The position numbers and the translations under genes were made by a program. This document shows, one piece after another, positions 53,717 to 63,053 of a stretch of DNA of 64,000 nt (position 1 is its first letter; every line of letters begins with the position of its first letter). The stretch is from Caryophanon tenue. Lineage in GTDB: Bacteria; Bacillota; Bacilli; Bacillales_A; Planococcaceae. The notes beneath the pieces are model-generated. The model saw nothing but the letters and a program-made list of their open reading frames with translations, was not told where the DNA came from and did not search any database. Location: NCBI RefSeq assembly GCF_001700315.1, contig NZ_MASJ01000023.1, forward strand, positions 62,001 through 126,000. Direction: 5' to 3'.

Positions 53717-53749
53717 AGCTATATACGCAGATATGCTGCGTACATAGCT
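53717..53749 (-). terminator. Terminator after the broken ABC ATPase gene
   Basis: AGCTAT-ATACGCAG pairs with CTGCGTA-CATAGCT, followed by a T-run on the minus strand (53711-53717). Confidence 0.8.
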
Positions 53750-53762
53750 AGTAACATTATGT

Positions 53763-54854
53763 TTATGCGCGAATGCGAATTTCTGTTGTCGGGTCAAAGA
53801 AATGTACCTTGTCCATCGTAAAGCCAATCGTAATTGTTTGACCGGCTTCAATTTGTAACTGTGCATCCACGTTGCAACGATCGCATCATCTTCAAAGTTT
53901 GTGTATAACATCGTTTCAGAACCTGTTAATTCTGCGACATCGACTAGTACATGAAATGTGTTTTCGTGTACGTCAGGATCATTTACGGTGAAATCTTCTG
54001 GACGAATACCTAACACCACTTCCTTCTCTTGATACCCTTGTGCTGTTAACATATCTGTTTGCTGTTGTGTTAACTGAATTGTTTGTTGTCCAATTGTGAC
54101 CGTGTTATGCTCCACGGTTGCGCGTAAAAAGTTCATCGCTGGTGAGCCGATGAAGCCGGCTACGAAAATATTTTCAGGGTAATCATAAATATATTTCGGT
54201 GCGCCGACCTGTTGAATGACACCGTCTTTCATCACAACGATGCGACTTGCCATCGTCATTGCTTCTGTCTGATCATGGGTCACATAAATCGTTGTTGTGC
54301 CAAGGCGTCGATGTAATTTGACGATTTCAGCGCGCATTTGCACACGTAATTTCGCATCTAAATTTGATAATGGCTCATCCATTAAGAATACTTTAGCATC
54401 TACGTACGATGGCACGACCTAACGCCACACGTTGACGCTGACCACCTGAAAGTGCTTTTGGCTTTCGTTTTAAATACTCCTCTAAGCCTAAAATTTTGGC
54501 TGCTTCCTGTACGCGGCGCTCAATTTCTTCCTTTGATACTCTGCGCAGCTTCAAGCCAAATGCGATATTATCATAAACAGTCATATGTGGATATAACGCG
54601 TAATTTTGGAATACCATCGCGATATCACGGTCCTTTGGTGCTACTTCATTGACACGGCGTTCGTCAATATAAAAATCACCTGTTGAAATTTCCTCTAACC
54701 CTGCAATCATCCGTAGCGTGGTCGATTTCCCACACCCAGATGGCCCAACAAATACGATAAATTCTTTGTCATCAATATGTAAGTTAAAGTCACTTACAGC
54801 GGTTACTTTATTATCATATACTTTGTTAATATTATTTAATTTCAACTGCGCCAT
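53763..54854 (-). pseudogene. Sugar ABC transporter ATPase (MsmX/UgpC type) with two frameshifts
   Basis: The full protein (about 363 residues) is readable only by changing frame twice. Part one has Walker [13 protein letters not shown] and signature [14 protein letters not shown]. At 54401 one extra base puts the frame into a stop; removing it restores [21 protein letters not shown]. Near 53871 one base is missing; restoring it gives [17 protein letters not shown] and the normal ending KVHFFDP. Such ATPases energise several sugar importers. A cre site precedes it. Either the gene is dead or the sequence has two errors. Confidence 0.8.
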
Positions 54855-54894
54855 GCGGTCATCCCCCTTGTTAATGTTCCTACAGTCAGCATAA

Positions 54895-54910
54895 TAGAAA
54901 ACGCTTTCAA
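54895..54910 (-). promoter_or_regulatory. cre (CcpA) site
   Basis: On the minus strand the sequence TTGAAAGCGTTTTCTA fits the Bacillus cre consensus WTGNAANCGNWNNCW at every fixed position. It is about 40 bases before the ATPase start. Catabolite repression by CcpA is expected for a sugar importer ATPase. Confidence 0.65.
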
Positions 54911-54953
54911 AAAGAATGCAAAATTTTTAGACAATTGTTTAAAATTTTTTTAT

Positions 54954-55793
54954 TTACGCATTTGCCCATTGTTCACGTAAATACGCAGATGCCGGTTCAA
55001 TATGTGGGTGCTGCGTATTTTCAAGTAATACGGGTACATGCGGCATCGACGTTTTCATATGCGCAAATAACGTATGATAGCGCATTTGCCCACTCCCAAC
55101 CGGTACAAAATGCAGTGATGGATGCACAATAAAATCCTTCGCATGCACGGCCACAATATCATCCCCAAAAAGTTGTAGCGCTTCCTCAACAAGTGCTTGC
55201 TGTGACGTATAATTCCCGTCATGTAAGAAGTTTGCCGGGTCATAAATGATCTTCGCAGCAGGTGACTGTAAATCTCGTAAAATACGAGCCATATGCGCCG
55301 GTGTATGTAGTGGATGATTAATACCGCCTTCAATGCCGACAATCGTTTGCTCACGTTCTGCCACTTCAACAAGCTGCGCTACACTACGTACCACGTCCTG
55401 ATATGCCTCTTCCTCATAATTACGTGTACTATAGCCTAAGTTCGGAATAACGCTACCTGTTTCTGTGCCAACGATGCGCCCATTTAACTGCTTCACAAAG
55501 TGTAAATGCGCTTTAAAATAATCAAGTTGGCGCTGACGCTCATCTCTATCTGGATGAATGACGTTAATATAACAGCCGAGCACTGCAATCTGAATGTTAT
55601 GTGGTGCGAGTGTATCGGTAATAAATGTCGTAAGCTGCTGTGTTAATGATGCCGGTGTTGCCTCAAAATTGGGCAATGTTTTTACGAGTGCAAGTTGCAT
55701 GTATGAAAAGCCCATGTCATGAATGCGTGCTGCAGTGTCCGCAAATGTTGGTGCTTTCACATCATGCCCACGTATCCCTAATTGAATTGTCAT
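54954..55793 (-). CDS. Sugar phosphate isomerase/epimerase-like TIM-barrel protein
   Basis: 279 residues from ATG 55793, AGGAGG upstream; a longer reading would start inside the preceding terminator. Xylose-isomerase-like barrel with metal residues in IVGIEGGINHP, IIYDPANFLHDGN and VAVHAKDFIVH. It probably isomerises a sugar or sugar acid linked with the KduI/KduD genes upstream. A terminator lies between kduD and this gene. Confidence 0.82.
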   Translation of the reverse strand: MTIQLGIRGHDVKAPTFADTAARIHDMGFSYMQLALVKTLPNFEATPASLTQQLTTFITDTLAPHNIQIAVLGCYINVIHPDRDERQRQLDYFKAHLHFVKQLNGRIVGTETGSVIPNLGYSTRNYEEEAYQDVVRSVAQLVEVAEREQTIVGIEGGINHPLHTPAHMARILRDLQSPAAKIIYDPANFLHDGNYTSQQALVEEALQLFGDDIVAVHAKDFIVHPSLHFVPVGSGQMRYHTLFAHMKTSMPHVPVLLENTQHPHIEPASAYLREQWANA

Positions 55794-55812
55794 ATATTTT
55801 TCCTCCTCTATG

Positions 55813-55850
55813 AAAAAGGCTGTCTTAGACAATTGTCTGAGACAGCTTTT
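55813..55850 (-). terminator. Terminator between kduD and the TIM-barrel gene
   Basis: AAAAGCTGTCTCAGACAATTGTCTAAGACAGC-type stem (minus strand) with a T-run after it. The downstream gene may be read by leak-through. Confidence 0.75.
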
Positions 55851-55856
55851 CTTCTA

Positions 55857-56636
55857 TTAACGTGCCAACCAGCCGCCATCAACAGCAACCGTATGCCCAT
55901 TCATATAATCCGATGCACGACTTGCTAAAAAGACAACTGTACCCATTAAATCTTCAGGTGTTGCCCAACGCGCCGCAGGAATACGACTTGTAATTTCCGC
56001 TAAGCGTTGCTCGTCCTCACGAATCGGTGCGGTATTTTTCGTTTCGACATAGCCTGGTGCAATCGCATTAATTTGAATGCCGTGCTCAGCTAACTCATTC
56101 GCAAAGGCTTTCGTTAAACCGACAACCCCATGCTTACTCGCTGTGTACGGTGGTACAAACTTACCGCCTTGATAGGAGAGCATCGACGCAATATTAATGA
56201 TTTTCCCGCTCTTTTGTGGCACCATCACTTTTGCAACGGCTTGGCTTAAGTAATACACCGAGTGTAAGTTTAAGTCCATCACGGCTTGCCAATCCTCTTT
56301 TTTGTAGTCAAGAAGCGGTGCACGGCGAATCGTTCCCGCATTATTGACTAAAATATCGATGCGACCAAATGCGTTCACACATGCGTCGACAATGCCATCA
56401 ATGTGGGTTTCGTCTGATAAATCAGCTTGGTAAAATTGTACACCTCGATTTAGCGGTGCTAATAGTTCTTCTGTTTCTGCCCAGTTTGTGCCGTGTGTGA
56501 CGATAAATACATCCGCTCCAGCTTTTGCTAAAGCATAGGCATATGCTTGGCCTAACCCCGTATTACCACCTGTAACAATGGCAACTTTTCCTTGTAGTGA
56601 AAAATAATCTAGTGAAAATTGCGCTAACGTTGTCAT
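55857..56636 (-). CDS. kduD: 2-dehydro-3-deoxy-D-gluconate 5-dehydrogenase (SDR)
   Basis: 259 residues from ATG 56636 (GGGGGAA upstream); longer readings run into kduI. SDR motifs TGGNTGLG, NNAG, and YTASK with the preceding serine in NIASMLSYQGG, and the ending HTVAVDGGWLAR are all KduD-typical. It reduces 5-keto-4-deoxyuronate-derived 2,5-diketo-3-deoxygluconate to KDG in pectin or uronate breakdown. Ten bases after kduI. Confidence 0.92.
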   Translation of the reverse strand: MTTLAQFSLDYFSLQGKVAIVTGGNTGLGQAYAYALAKAGADVFIVTHGTNWAETEELLAPLNRGVQFYQADLSDETHIDGIVDACVNAFGRIDILVNNAGTIRRAPLLDYKKEDWQAVMDLNLHSVYYLSQAVAKVMVPQKSGKIINIASMLSYQGGKFVPPYTASKHGVVGLTKAFANELAEHGIQINAIAPGYVETKNTAPIREDEQRLAEITSRIPAARWATPEDLMGTVVFLASRASDYMNGHTVAVDGGWLAR

Positions 56637-56646
56637 CAAATTCCCC

Positions 56647-57477
56647 CTATCGTAAATCTTCCATTGCAACATGGTCCATGTCGTCATACGTAATATTTTC
56701 CCCGCACATGCCCCAAATAAATGTATAGTTGCTCGTCGCTGTCCCTGTATGAATCGACCAGCTTGGTGAAATAACAGCTTGCTCATTTTTTAAAATCAAA
56801 TGGCGTGTTTCTTGTGGTTGCCCCATAAAGTGGAAGACGCGTGTTTGTTCATCCATATTAAAGTATAAATACACTTCCATACGGCGTTCATGTGTATGGC
56901 AAGGCATCGTATTCCACACACTACCTGGTGACAGCATCGTTAAGCCCATTTGTAATTGACAGCTTTCACATACATTTGGATGAATGTATTGATAAATTTT
57001 ACGGTCATTTAACGTTTCGCCCGCACCTGCTTCTAGTGGCTTAATTTGTGCTAAATCGATTTTCACCGTTGGATAGGTATGATGCGCTGGTGTCGAGTTA
57101 ATATAAAACTTGGCTGGCTGTGTGGCATCCGCTGACGCAAAGAATACTTCCTTCGCCCCGCGCCCGACATATAAGCCGTCTTGATGCGCCATGTCATATG
57201 TGTCACCATCAATCGTTACCGTACCCGCTCCGCCAATATTAATAATGCCTAGCTCACGACGCTGTAAAAAGAACTCCACCCCTAGCTCTTTATTTAGCGT
57301 AATCGTCAGTGGTGTTGTTGTCGGTGTCACACCGCCAAAAATCATACGGTCTACATGTGTATATGTTAAATGTACATGCCCAGCTTCGAATAATGTTTCG
57401 ACTAAAAATTGCTCACGTAATTCATCGGTCGTAAATGTTTTGATATGTTCTGGGTGATGCGCATAACGTGTTTCCAT
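56647..57477 (-). CDS. kduI: 5-dehydro-4-deoxy-D-glucuronate isomerase
   Basis: 276 residues from ATG 57477 with AAGGGGA upstream, close to the 278 of known KduI. Cupin with metal residues in MPCHTHERRMEVYLYF and a later SIHTGTATSNYTFIWGMCGENI. It opens the unsaturated uronate product 5-keto-4-deoxyuronate to the diketo acid for KduD. KDG kinase and aldolase genes are not in this window. Confidence 0.95.
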   Translation of the reverse strand: METRYAHHPEHIKTFTTDELREQFLVETLFEAGHVHLTYTHVDRMIFGGVTPTTTPLTITLNKELGVEFFLQRRELGIINIGGAGTVTIDGDTYDMAHQDGLYVGRGAKEVFFASADATQPAKFYINSTPAHHTYPTVKIDLAQIKPLEAGAGETLNDRKIYQYIHPNVCESCQLQMGLTMLSPGSVWNTMPCHTHERRMEVYLYFNMDEQTRVFHFMGQPQETRHLILKNEQAVISPSWSIHTGTATSNYTFIWGMCGENITYDDMDHVAMEDLR

Positions 57478-57584
57478 CGTAAAATCCCCTTCCATGCCGC
57501 GTATATATTGTTTGATTATTCGTTCATTTTTAGTATAAGTAAAGATGTAAGGGTTTACAATTTGTCACTGGCACGTTCTTAAAA

Positions 57585-57602
57585 TATCAAACGCTTTCGT
57601 TA
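57585..57602. promoter_or_regulatory. Weak cre-like site upstream of kduI
   Basis: TATCAAACGCTTTCGTTA has the AAACGCTTT core of cre but two mismatches to the consensus. It lies about 110 bases before kduI. Confidence 0.3.
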
Positions 57603-57698
57603 AATTTTTATACAAAATAACGGGTAAAAGACAAAAAAAGCATGACATACAGTAATGTGTAAGAGAGCCATGCTCGCAGAAAACATTGCCTAGTAGAC

Positions 57699-57741
57699 AA
57701 AAAAGACAAACACGATTCCATCATCATGTTTGTCTCTTTTT
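57699..57741 (-). terminator. Terminator after the MFS exporter gene
   Basis: Stem AAAAAGACAAACA with TGTTTGTC-TCTTTTT, T-run on the minus strand. Confidence 0.8.
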
Positions 57742-57760
57742 AAAGATTGTATACTAGCTA

Positions 57761-59176
57761 TTATTTCTCCAATGGTTGTACATTTTTCACAAAGAATGAA
57801 CCGATTAAGCCAAGCACAGAAATAACGGCTACAACAATAAAGGCTGTATGAATACCGTGCGCTAAAAACTCTGCTGGCAATGCATCAGCGAATTTTTCGA
57901 TGTAGTTTTGCTGACCGATAGTAAACATCGTAATCGCAATTGCTGTTCCAAGTGCCCCAGCAATTTGCGTTAATGTGTTCAGTGCAGCTGAACCGTCTGC
58001 GAATTTTTGTGGCGCAAGTGAATTCATCGCATTCGTTTGTGCAGGCATAATTGTCATCGATACACCGACGAAGAATATGCATAAGTTCACAATAACCATC
58101 CACGTTGCAGTCGTCGCTGAAATCGTCATTAAGAACACCATCATTGACACGAAAATCATCGTAAAGCCAATGCGCGTAAAGATTTTCGCGCCTACTTTAT
58201 CAAAGTTTGTACCTACGATTGGTGACATCATAATATTTAAGACATTCCCTGGTAACATGCATAAGCCTGCTGTTAATGCCGCAAAACCAAGCACTGTTTT
58301 TAAGAACATGGGCACTAAAATTGCCACTGATAAAATCATAAACATCGTTGCGACCATCAGTGCAACACCTAAGCGAAACATCGGTGATTTGAAGACCGAT
58401 AAGTCAATCATCGGCTCCTCCATTTTCGTTTGACGCACACCGAAAATGACTAATAAGACAAGACCGACAATCAGTGGACCATAAACGATCGCTTCTGTAA
58501 TCGATTGTTCTGCTAATGTAGCAAGTGCAAACACAACACCACCAAAACCAAACGTGGATGATACTAATGAAAGCATATCCATTTTAGGACGTGTAACTTG
58601 TGACACATTATCTACTTTCGAAAGTGCTAAGAAAATGACGGCGGCATACACAACAACCATCATCCAGAAAATATAGCGCCAGCTCAGTGCTGACACGATT
58701 AAACCTGCGATAGATGGACCAAGTGCTGGACCGGCTGTTAAAATAATGCCGACAATTCCCATCACAGCGCCGCGTTTTTGAATCGGGAAAATTAACATAA
58801 CAACGCTAAACATTAGCGGTAAAATAATCCCCGTCGCAAGTGCTTGTACAAAACGACCTGCTAATAAAATAGTAAAGTTTGGTGCAAGTGCGCCAAGTAA
58901 CGAACCGATAATCGCAAATGTCAGTGCTGCGACGATTAATTGGCGTGTTGTAAACCAACGGACTAAATAAGATGAAAGCGGTACGAGTACAGCTAATACA
59001 AGTAAGTAACCTGTCGTTAACCATGCTGCAGATGCCGCAGATACATCAAAATCTTCCATAATATTTGTTAATGCCATGTTTAATGCTGTTTCCCCGAATA
59101 ACCCAAGGAAAGTACCAATCATTAAAACAGCTGCCATCCCTTTTGGACTTTTTACATTAAAAAAAGGTGCTGCCAT
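57761..59176 (-). CDS. DHA2 family MFS drug exporter
   Basis: 471 residues from ATG 59176 with AGGAGG six bases upstream. Fourteen hydrophobic segments, with LNMALTNIMEDFDVSAASAAWLTTGYLL at TM1-2, RFVQALATGIILPL, and the antiporter motif GPALGPSIAGLIVSALSWRYIF. It resembles EmrB/LmrB-type exporters. Substrate unknown. No regulator gene is next to it. Confidence 0.9.
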   Translation of the reverse strand: MAAPFFNVKSPKGMAAVLMIGTFLGLFGETALNMALTNIMEDFDVSAASAAWLTTGYLLVLAVLVPLSSYLVRWFTTRQLIVAALTFAIIGSLLGALAPNFTILLAGRFVQALATGIILPLMFSVVMLIFPIQKRGAVMGIVGIILTAGPALGPSIAGLIVSALSWRYIFWMMVVVYAAVIFLALSKVDNVSQVTRPKMDMLSLVSSTFGFGGVVFALATLAEQSITEAIVYGPLIVGLVLLVIFGVRQTKMEEPMIDLSVFKSPMFRLGVALMVATMFMILSVAILVPMFLKTVLGFAALTAGLCMLPGNVLNIMMSPIVGTNFDKVGAKIFTRIGFTMIFVSMMVFLMTISATTATWMVIVNLCIFFVGVSMTIMPAQTNAMNSLAPQKFADGSAALNTLTQIAGALGTAIAITMFTIGQQNYIEKFADALPAEFLAHGIHTAFIVVAVISVLGLIGSFFVKNVQPLEK

Positions 59177-59657
59177 TTTTATCCTCCTATATGAAACGTA
59201 TTTCTTGAAAAGCGATGATAACTCCACATGTATCATACGTTTTGCAGTGCGATAACCTCTTGTTATTTTTCAGCACGGTTGTAACTGTATCAAATTTTCT
59301 CCTGAAAACTCAATGAATCATTGGTAAAATTCCCCCGACCATTCTTGCAATTGTGAACATCGAAATAACAATAAACGGATAATAAAACCATCTTTTCTTT
59401 CTTTTTTCCAGATGATTTTCACATAGGAAAACGCTTGCATATAGACAGTACTATGCGACATAACCCCTTGTCCTGCTTGACTTTGAGAGCTTTGCTATGA
59501 AAACGCACTAAAAATCAACTACTATTTGCATAAAAAACGGCTTTTTTCATCAATTGTGAACAACCATTTTTGCCCATTTAGACAAAAATAACACGTGACA
59601 CATATTCAACTTTCATGATAAAATAATGTATTACACGTTAGGAGACTGAAAACTATT
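59177..59657. other. Intergenic region, 481 bp
   Basis: It contains a cre-like sequence with one mismatch (AGGAAAACGCTTGCA, about 59425-59440). There is also a short minus-strand hydrophobic frame ending at 59310 that lacks a clear start. No gene I can support. The promoter of the SET gene lies at its right end. Confidence 0.4.
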
Positions 59658-60050
59658 ATGATTGAAGTAAAAACATCGCCCGTTAGTGACGGCGAATTTA
59701 ACCGCGGCGTCTTCGCAACAACGGTTATTCCAAAAGGTACATTATTTCACCAAGCACCTGTTATTGCTTATCCAAACGAACAACACGAGCATATTGAAAA
59801 AACATTATTAGCTGACTATGCGTTTGAGTATGGTATTAATCATACAGCGATGCTTTTAGGTTACGGTATGCTGTTTAACCACTCGTACCATGCAAATGCC
59901 ACGTACGAAATTAATTTTGATAACCATACATTCGATTTCTTCGCCTACGAAGATATTCAACCAGGTGACGAAATTTTCATTAACTATAACGGCGAACCGG
60001 ACGAGCCAGAATTATTATGGTTTGATCGCGACGACGAAGATAATCAATAA
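59658..60050 (+). CDS. SET domain protein
   Basis: 130 residues, almost only a minimal SET domain. Marks: GVFATTVIPKGTLF at the start, GYGMLFNHSYHANATYEIN (the N-H-S cofactor motif) and EDIQPGDEIFINYN (the final tyrosine motif). SET proteins methylate lysine with SAM; small bacterial forms of this type have unknown targets. GGAG lies 13 bases before ATG, a long spacing. Confidence 0.85.
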   Translation: MIEVKTSPVSDGEFNRGVFATTVIPKGTLFHQAPVIAYPNEQHEHIEKTLLADYAFEYGINHTAMLLGYGMLFNHSYHANATYEINFDNHTFDFFAYEDIQPGDEIFINYNGEPDEPELLWFDRDDEDNQ

Positions 60051-60056
60051 CAAATG

Positions 60057-60089
60057 CTCCCTGTCGCTTCGATGCGGCAGGGAGTTTTT
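60057..60089 (+). terminator. Terminator after SET gene
   Basis: CTCCCTGTCGC pairs with GCGGCAGGGAG (one mismatch) around TTCGAT, then five T. Confidence 0.88.
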
Positions 60090-60269
60090 CATGTGAGTTA
60101 TAAATTTTTTTGTGAAAGACGGAGCATGCATACATTTATTTCTTCTCACGACAAGATAAGTTACAAGCTCACGTTCGCTTTGTAGTCATATTTATCGATA
60201 ATATCTATTAACAAATACCTATTTTTATTGTAAAATAATGATAATTATAAAGGAATAGAGGTACTCATT

Positions 60270-61403
60270 ATGAAAAAAACACTCACAGCGATGTTACTCA
60301 CTGGTGCGCTCTTATTGCCAACACCGACACTCGCCAACAGTCCGTATAAAGACGTTTCAAATTACACCCATACACATATCGTCAATCGTATCGTTAGCAG
60401 TCACATTATGGAGCCCATTTCCACTACCCATTTCGGTATTAGCCAACCAGTAACGCGTGGCGATGTCGCAGCGTATATTCAAAATGCCTATAAATTATAT
60501 GCGGTGCGACCTGCGAAGCAATTTGTCGATGTGCCCGCTTCGCATCCGCAAGCAGCGGCGATTCAAGCATTGTATCGTGCCGGCATTGTGGACGGCTCGT
60601 CTACAACCGGAAAATTCCGTCCGGACGACAAAATTACGCGTGCACATGTAGCGAAAATATTTACGAATTTATTAAAGCTCACACCGCAAACGACAAATGC
60701 TTTTTCTGACGTTGCGTTGTCCAACCCGAACAATACACATATTGGCGCACTTGTACAAAAAGGGATTGTCACAGGCTATCCAAACGGCCAGTTCCGACCA
60801 AATGCACCGGTATCACGCATGCAACTGGCAACATTTATTTACCGTAGCTTATACGGGATGGAACCACAAAAGCCAGTCGCTGTGAAAAGAATTACGAGTA
60901 ATTTTGATTATGCACCGACAAAGCTAAAAGCCGCGAATTATACCGATTTACCGCGCAGCGATTATCGTCATCATTTTTATACGCAATTTATGTCAAATGG
61001 TAATAATATCGTAAAAGAATTTGGCTTAATTTATGATGTCTACGAGGAGTGGATATATGTTGGACAAGATGGTACAGATGCATGGGGCTACTATATGGAT
61101 TTACGTGGCTTAGAGGACGGTAAACCGCAAGAGCGCATGAGAGAGATGTACGGAACTCATTATCATCACACCTTAACCGCATATTTTGAAGACCGTGTGT
61201 ATGTCAACAATGTGCTATTTAAAGATGTTGTTAAAGTAGCTGAAAAGGAACTGTATACAGTAGATTCTGATGGCTCGATAATGTCTCCTGAGTACGACGG
61301 GGTACATACTATTTACTACTTCAAAAAGGGCTACGGTTTACTAAAAGTGACCAATGGCGAGGGCGACAGCTTATTTGAAATCGGTAGCTACACGCTACGC
61401 TAA
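60270..61403 (+). CDS. SLH domain surface protein
   Basis: 377 residues. Signal peptide ends near residue 22 (TPTLA/NSPYKDV). Three SLH repeats (about residues 24-85, 86-145, 146-205: SPYKDVSNYTHTHIVNRI, FVDVPASHPQAAAIQAL, FSDVALSNPNNTHIGALVQ). The C-terminal 170 residues are a domain I do not recognise, rich in Tyr (EWIYVGQDGTDAWGYYMDLRG). Wall-bound surface protein of unknown role. Second SLH protein in the window. Confidence 0.88.
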   Translation: MKKTLTAMLLTGALLLPTPTLANSPYKDVSNYTHTHIVNRIVSSHIMEPISTTHFGISQPVTRGDVAAYIQNAYKLYAVRPAKQFVDVPASHPQAAAIQALYRAGIVDGSSTTGKFRPDDKITRAHVAKIFTNLLKLTPQTTNAFSDVALSNPNNTHIGALVQKGIVTGYPNGQFRPNAPVSRMQLATFIYRSLYGMEPQKPVAVKRITSNFDYAPTKLKAANYTDLPRSDYRHHFYTQFMSNGNNIVKEFGLIYDVYEEWIYVGQDGTDAWGYYMDLRGLEDGKPQERMREMYGTHYHHTLTAYFEDRVYVNNVLFKDVVKVAEKELYTVDSDGSIMSPEYDGVHTIYYFKKGYGLLKVTNGEGDSLFEIGSYTLR

Positions 61404-61412
61404 ATAAAAAAC

Positions 61413-61456
61413 AAGGCTATGATTACTCAACATTTTCTAGAGCACATCATAGCCTT
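61413..61456. terminator. Terminator after SLH gene
   Basis: AAGGCTATGAT pairs perfectly with ATCATAGCCTT around a 22-base loop, followed by T-rich sequence. Confidence 0.7.
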
Positions 61457-61460
61457 TCTT

Positions 61461-61653
61461 TCACACATGAAACTTCTTCTTATATTCAGCCGGTGTATAG
61501 CCCGTATATTTTTTAAAGCAAATGCTAAAGTATTGCGGATTGCTGTAGCCGACTGCTTCTGCCACTTCATAGTTTTTCAGTCCATCGACACGCAGCAGCT
61601 CCATTGCTTTTTGCATACGTAGCTTCAATAAAAGGTACACGCTTCGTGACCAA
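61461..61653 (-). pseudogene. C-terminal fragment of an AraC-type regulator
   Basis: The minus-strand frame reads LLLKLRMQKAMELL, then VAEAVGYSNPQYFSICFKKYTGYTPAEYKKKF and a stop at 61461-61463. This is the second helix-turn-helix of AraC/XylS proteins (YSNPQYFS...FKKYTG). There is no sensor domain or start, and the upstream sequence is out of frame. It fills most of the 410-bp gap before the broken MFS gene, which it may once have regulated. Confidence 0.7.
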
Positions 61654-61813
61654 ATACATGTTGCATTTGTCCTCCCAATACGGACACTTCCTTTCTCTCG
61701 TTAAATTTTTGTAAGTTCTCCCAATGTTTATATACTAAAATTGTAAGAAACTCTAATGTATCTGTCGACTATTTTTTATAATATTTTGACTATTAATACA
61801 AGGAGGCGATAAT

Positions 61814-63053
61814 ATGATAACTGAACAAAAAGATCGTAGTGTATGGATTTTAGCAGTCCTTTATTTTGGTTGGATTGTGTCGTATGTAGACCGTACTGCC
61901 ATTACGCTTGCACTGGCAAGCATCGGGCAAGACTTAGCGCTCAATGCCGCGCATCTTGGCTTTGTCCTCAGTGCCTTTTTCTTAGGCTATGCACTGATGC
62001 AGATTCCAGGGGGCTGGCTTGCTGACCGTTTTAACATTGTATATGTTCTTATTTTTGCTGTTGTGATTTGGTCGGTATTTACCGCATTTACCGGACTTGC
62101 TTGGTCACTAACATCGCTCATTCTCATTCGTTTCTTATTCGGGCTTGGTGAAGGCGCGTACCCTGCCGCAAGTACGAAGGCGATTGCGATGTATTATGAA
62201 AAATCACAACGTACAAAAGCCCAATCAACGATGATGTCTTCGAATATGCTTGGTGGCGCACTTGCTCCTATTTTATGCGCACCGCTTCTTTTATTATTTG
62301 GTTGGCGTTCTGTATTCTTCATTATTTCTGTTCTTGGCATTGTTTTTGTTGTAGCACTTATTATGGTAACGAAAAATGCCAAAGTGTATGCACCGGAAGA
62401 AACGGGCGGTCTAAAAGGTTCATTCAAATCTGTGTTAACCTGTGTTAACGAATCCTTATTTAGTACGTGTTTTATGTATTTTCTTCTTTATTAATATTGC
62501 CAGCTGGGGACTTAGCTCATGGATGCCAACGTACTTAATGCAAGTACATAATATTGACATGAAAAGCATCGGTCTTGTCGCAGCCATTCCAGCGTTATTC
62601 TCTGCTGTCGGCATGATTTTTAGTGGGCGCATCATTACAAAGCTTGGCGCAAAATCAAAATACGGTGTTGTTATCGGCGCTGCTGTGTTAGCAACGTGTC
62701 TCTTCTTAATGGCCAATACCGCTTCGATTGTTGTGGTCATTCTATATCAATGTGTCGCATTTGTTGGTGTCGCATTTGTTATTTCGTTTATTTTCACAAC
62801 GCCACACCGTGTTGTCGAAGACCGTAATGTCGCAACAGCATTTGGTATTGTTAACTTCGGTGGACAGGCTGCTGGTATCATTTCACCAACAATTATGGGA
62901 TACTTAATTAATATTTCAGGTGGCTCTTTTAACACATCATTCGTCTTTTTAGCCATCGTTTGTGCCATCGCTGCCATTATCGCGATGACATTACCACTCA
63001 ATGACTCATCATCACAACCGACATCCGTAAAACCAATGGAGGGAACAGTATGA
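61814..63053 (+). pseudogene. MFS anion:cation symporter gene frameshifted by a 10-bp tandem duplication
   Basis: First part: MFS with YVDRTAITLALASIGQDL and FFLGYALMQIPGGWLADRF, the ACS family (glucarate/hexuronate-type) marks. At 62430-62449 the 10-mer CTGTGTTAAC is repeated exactly twice. With one copy the frame runs on through SFKSVLTNPYLVRVLCIFFF to the stop at 63053 and gives a normal protein of about 410 residues. With two copies the frame ends at 62494. The stop overlaps the M20 gene start (ATGA). A loss of one copy would restore it. Confidence 0.88.

Noticed and set aside
54452-54652. Plus-strand frame within the ABC ATPase
   Set aside because: Antisense to a conserved ATPase sequence.
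55794-55832. N-terminal extension of the TIM-barrel protein
   Set aside because: It would be translated from the terminator hairpin; AGGAGG sits directly before ATG 55793.
59310-59411. Short minus-strand frame ending in a hydrophobic stretch
   Set aside because: No convincing start, and another frame is open over the same bases.
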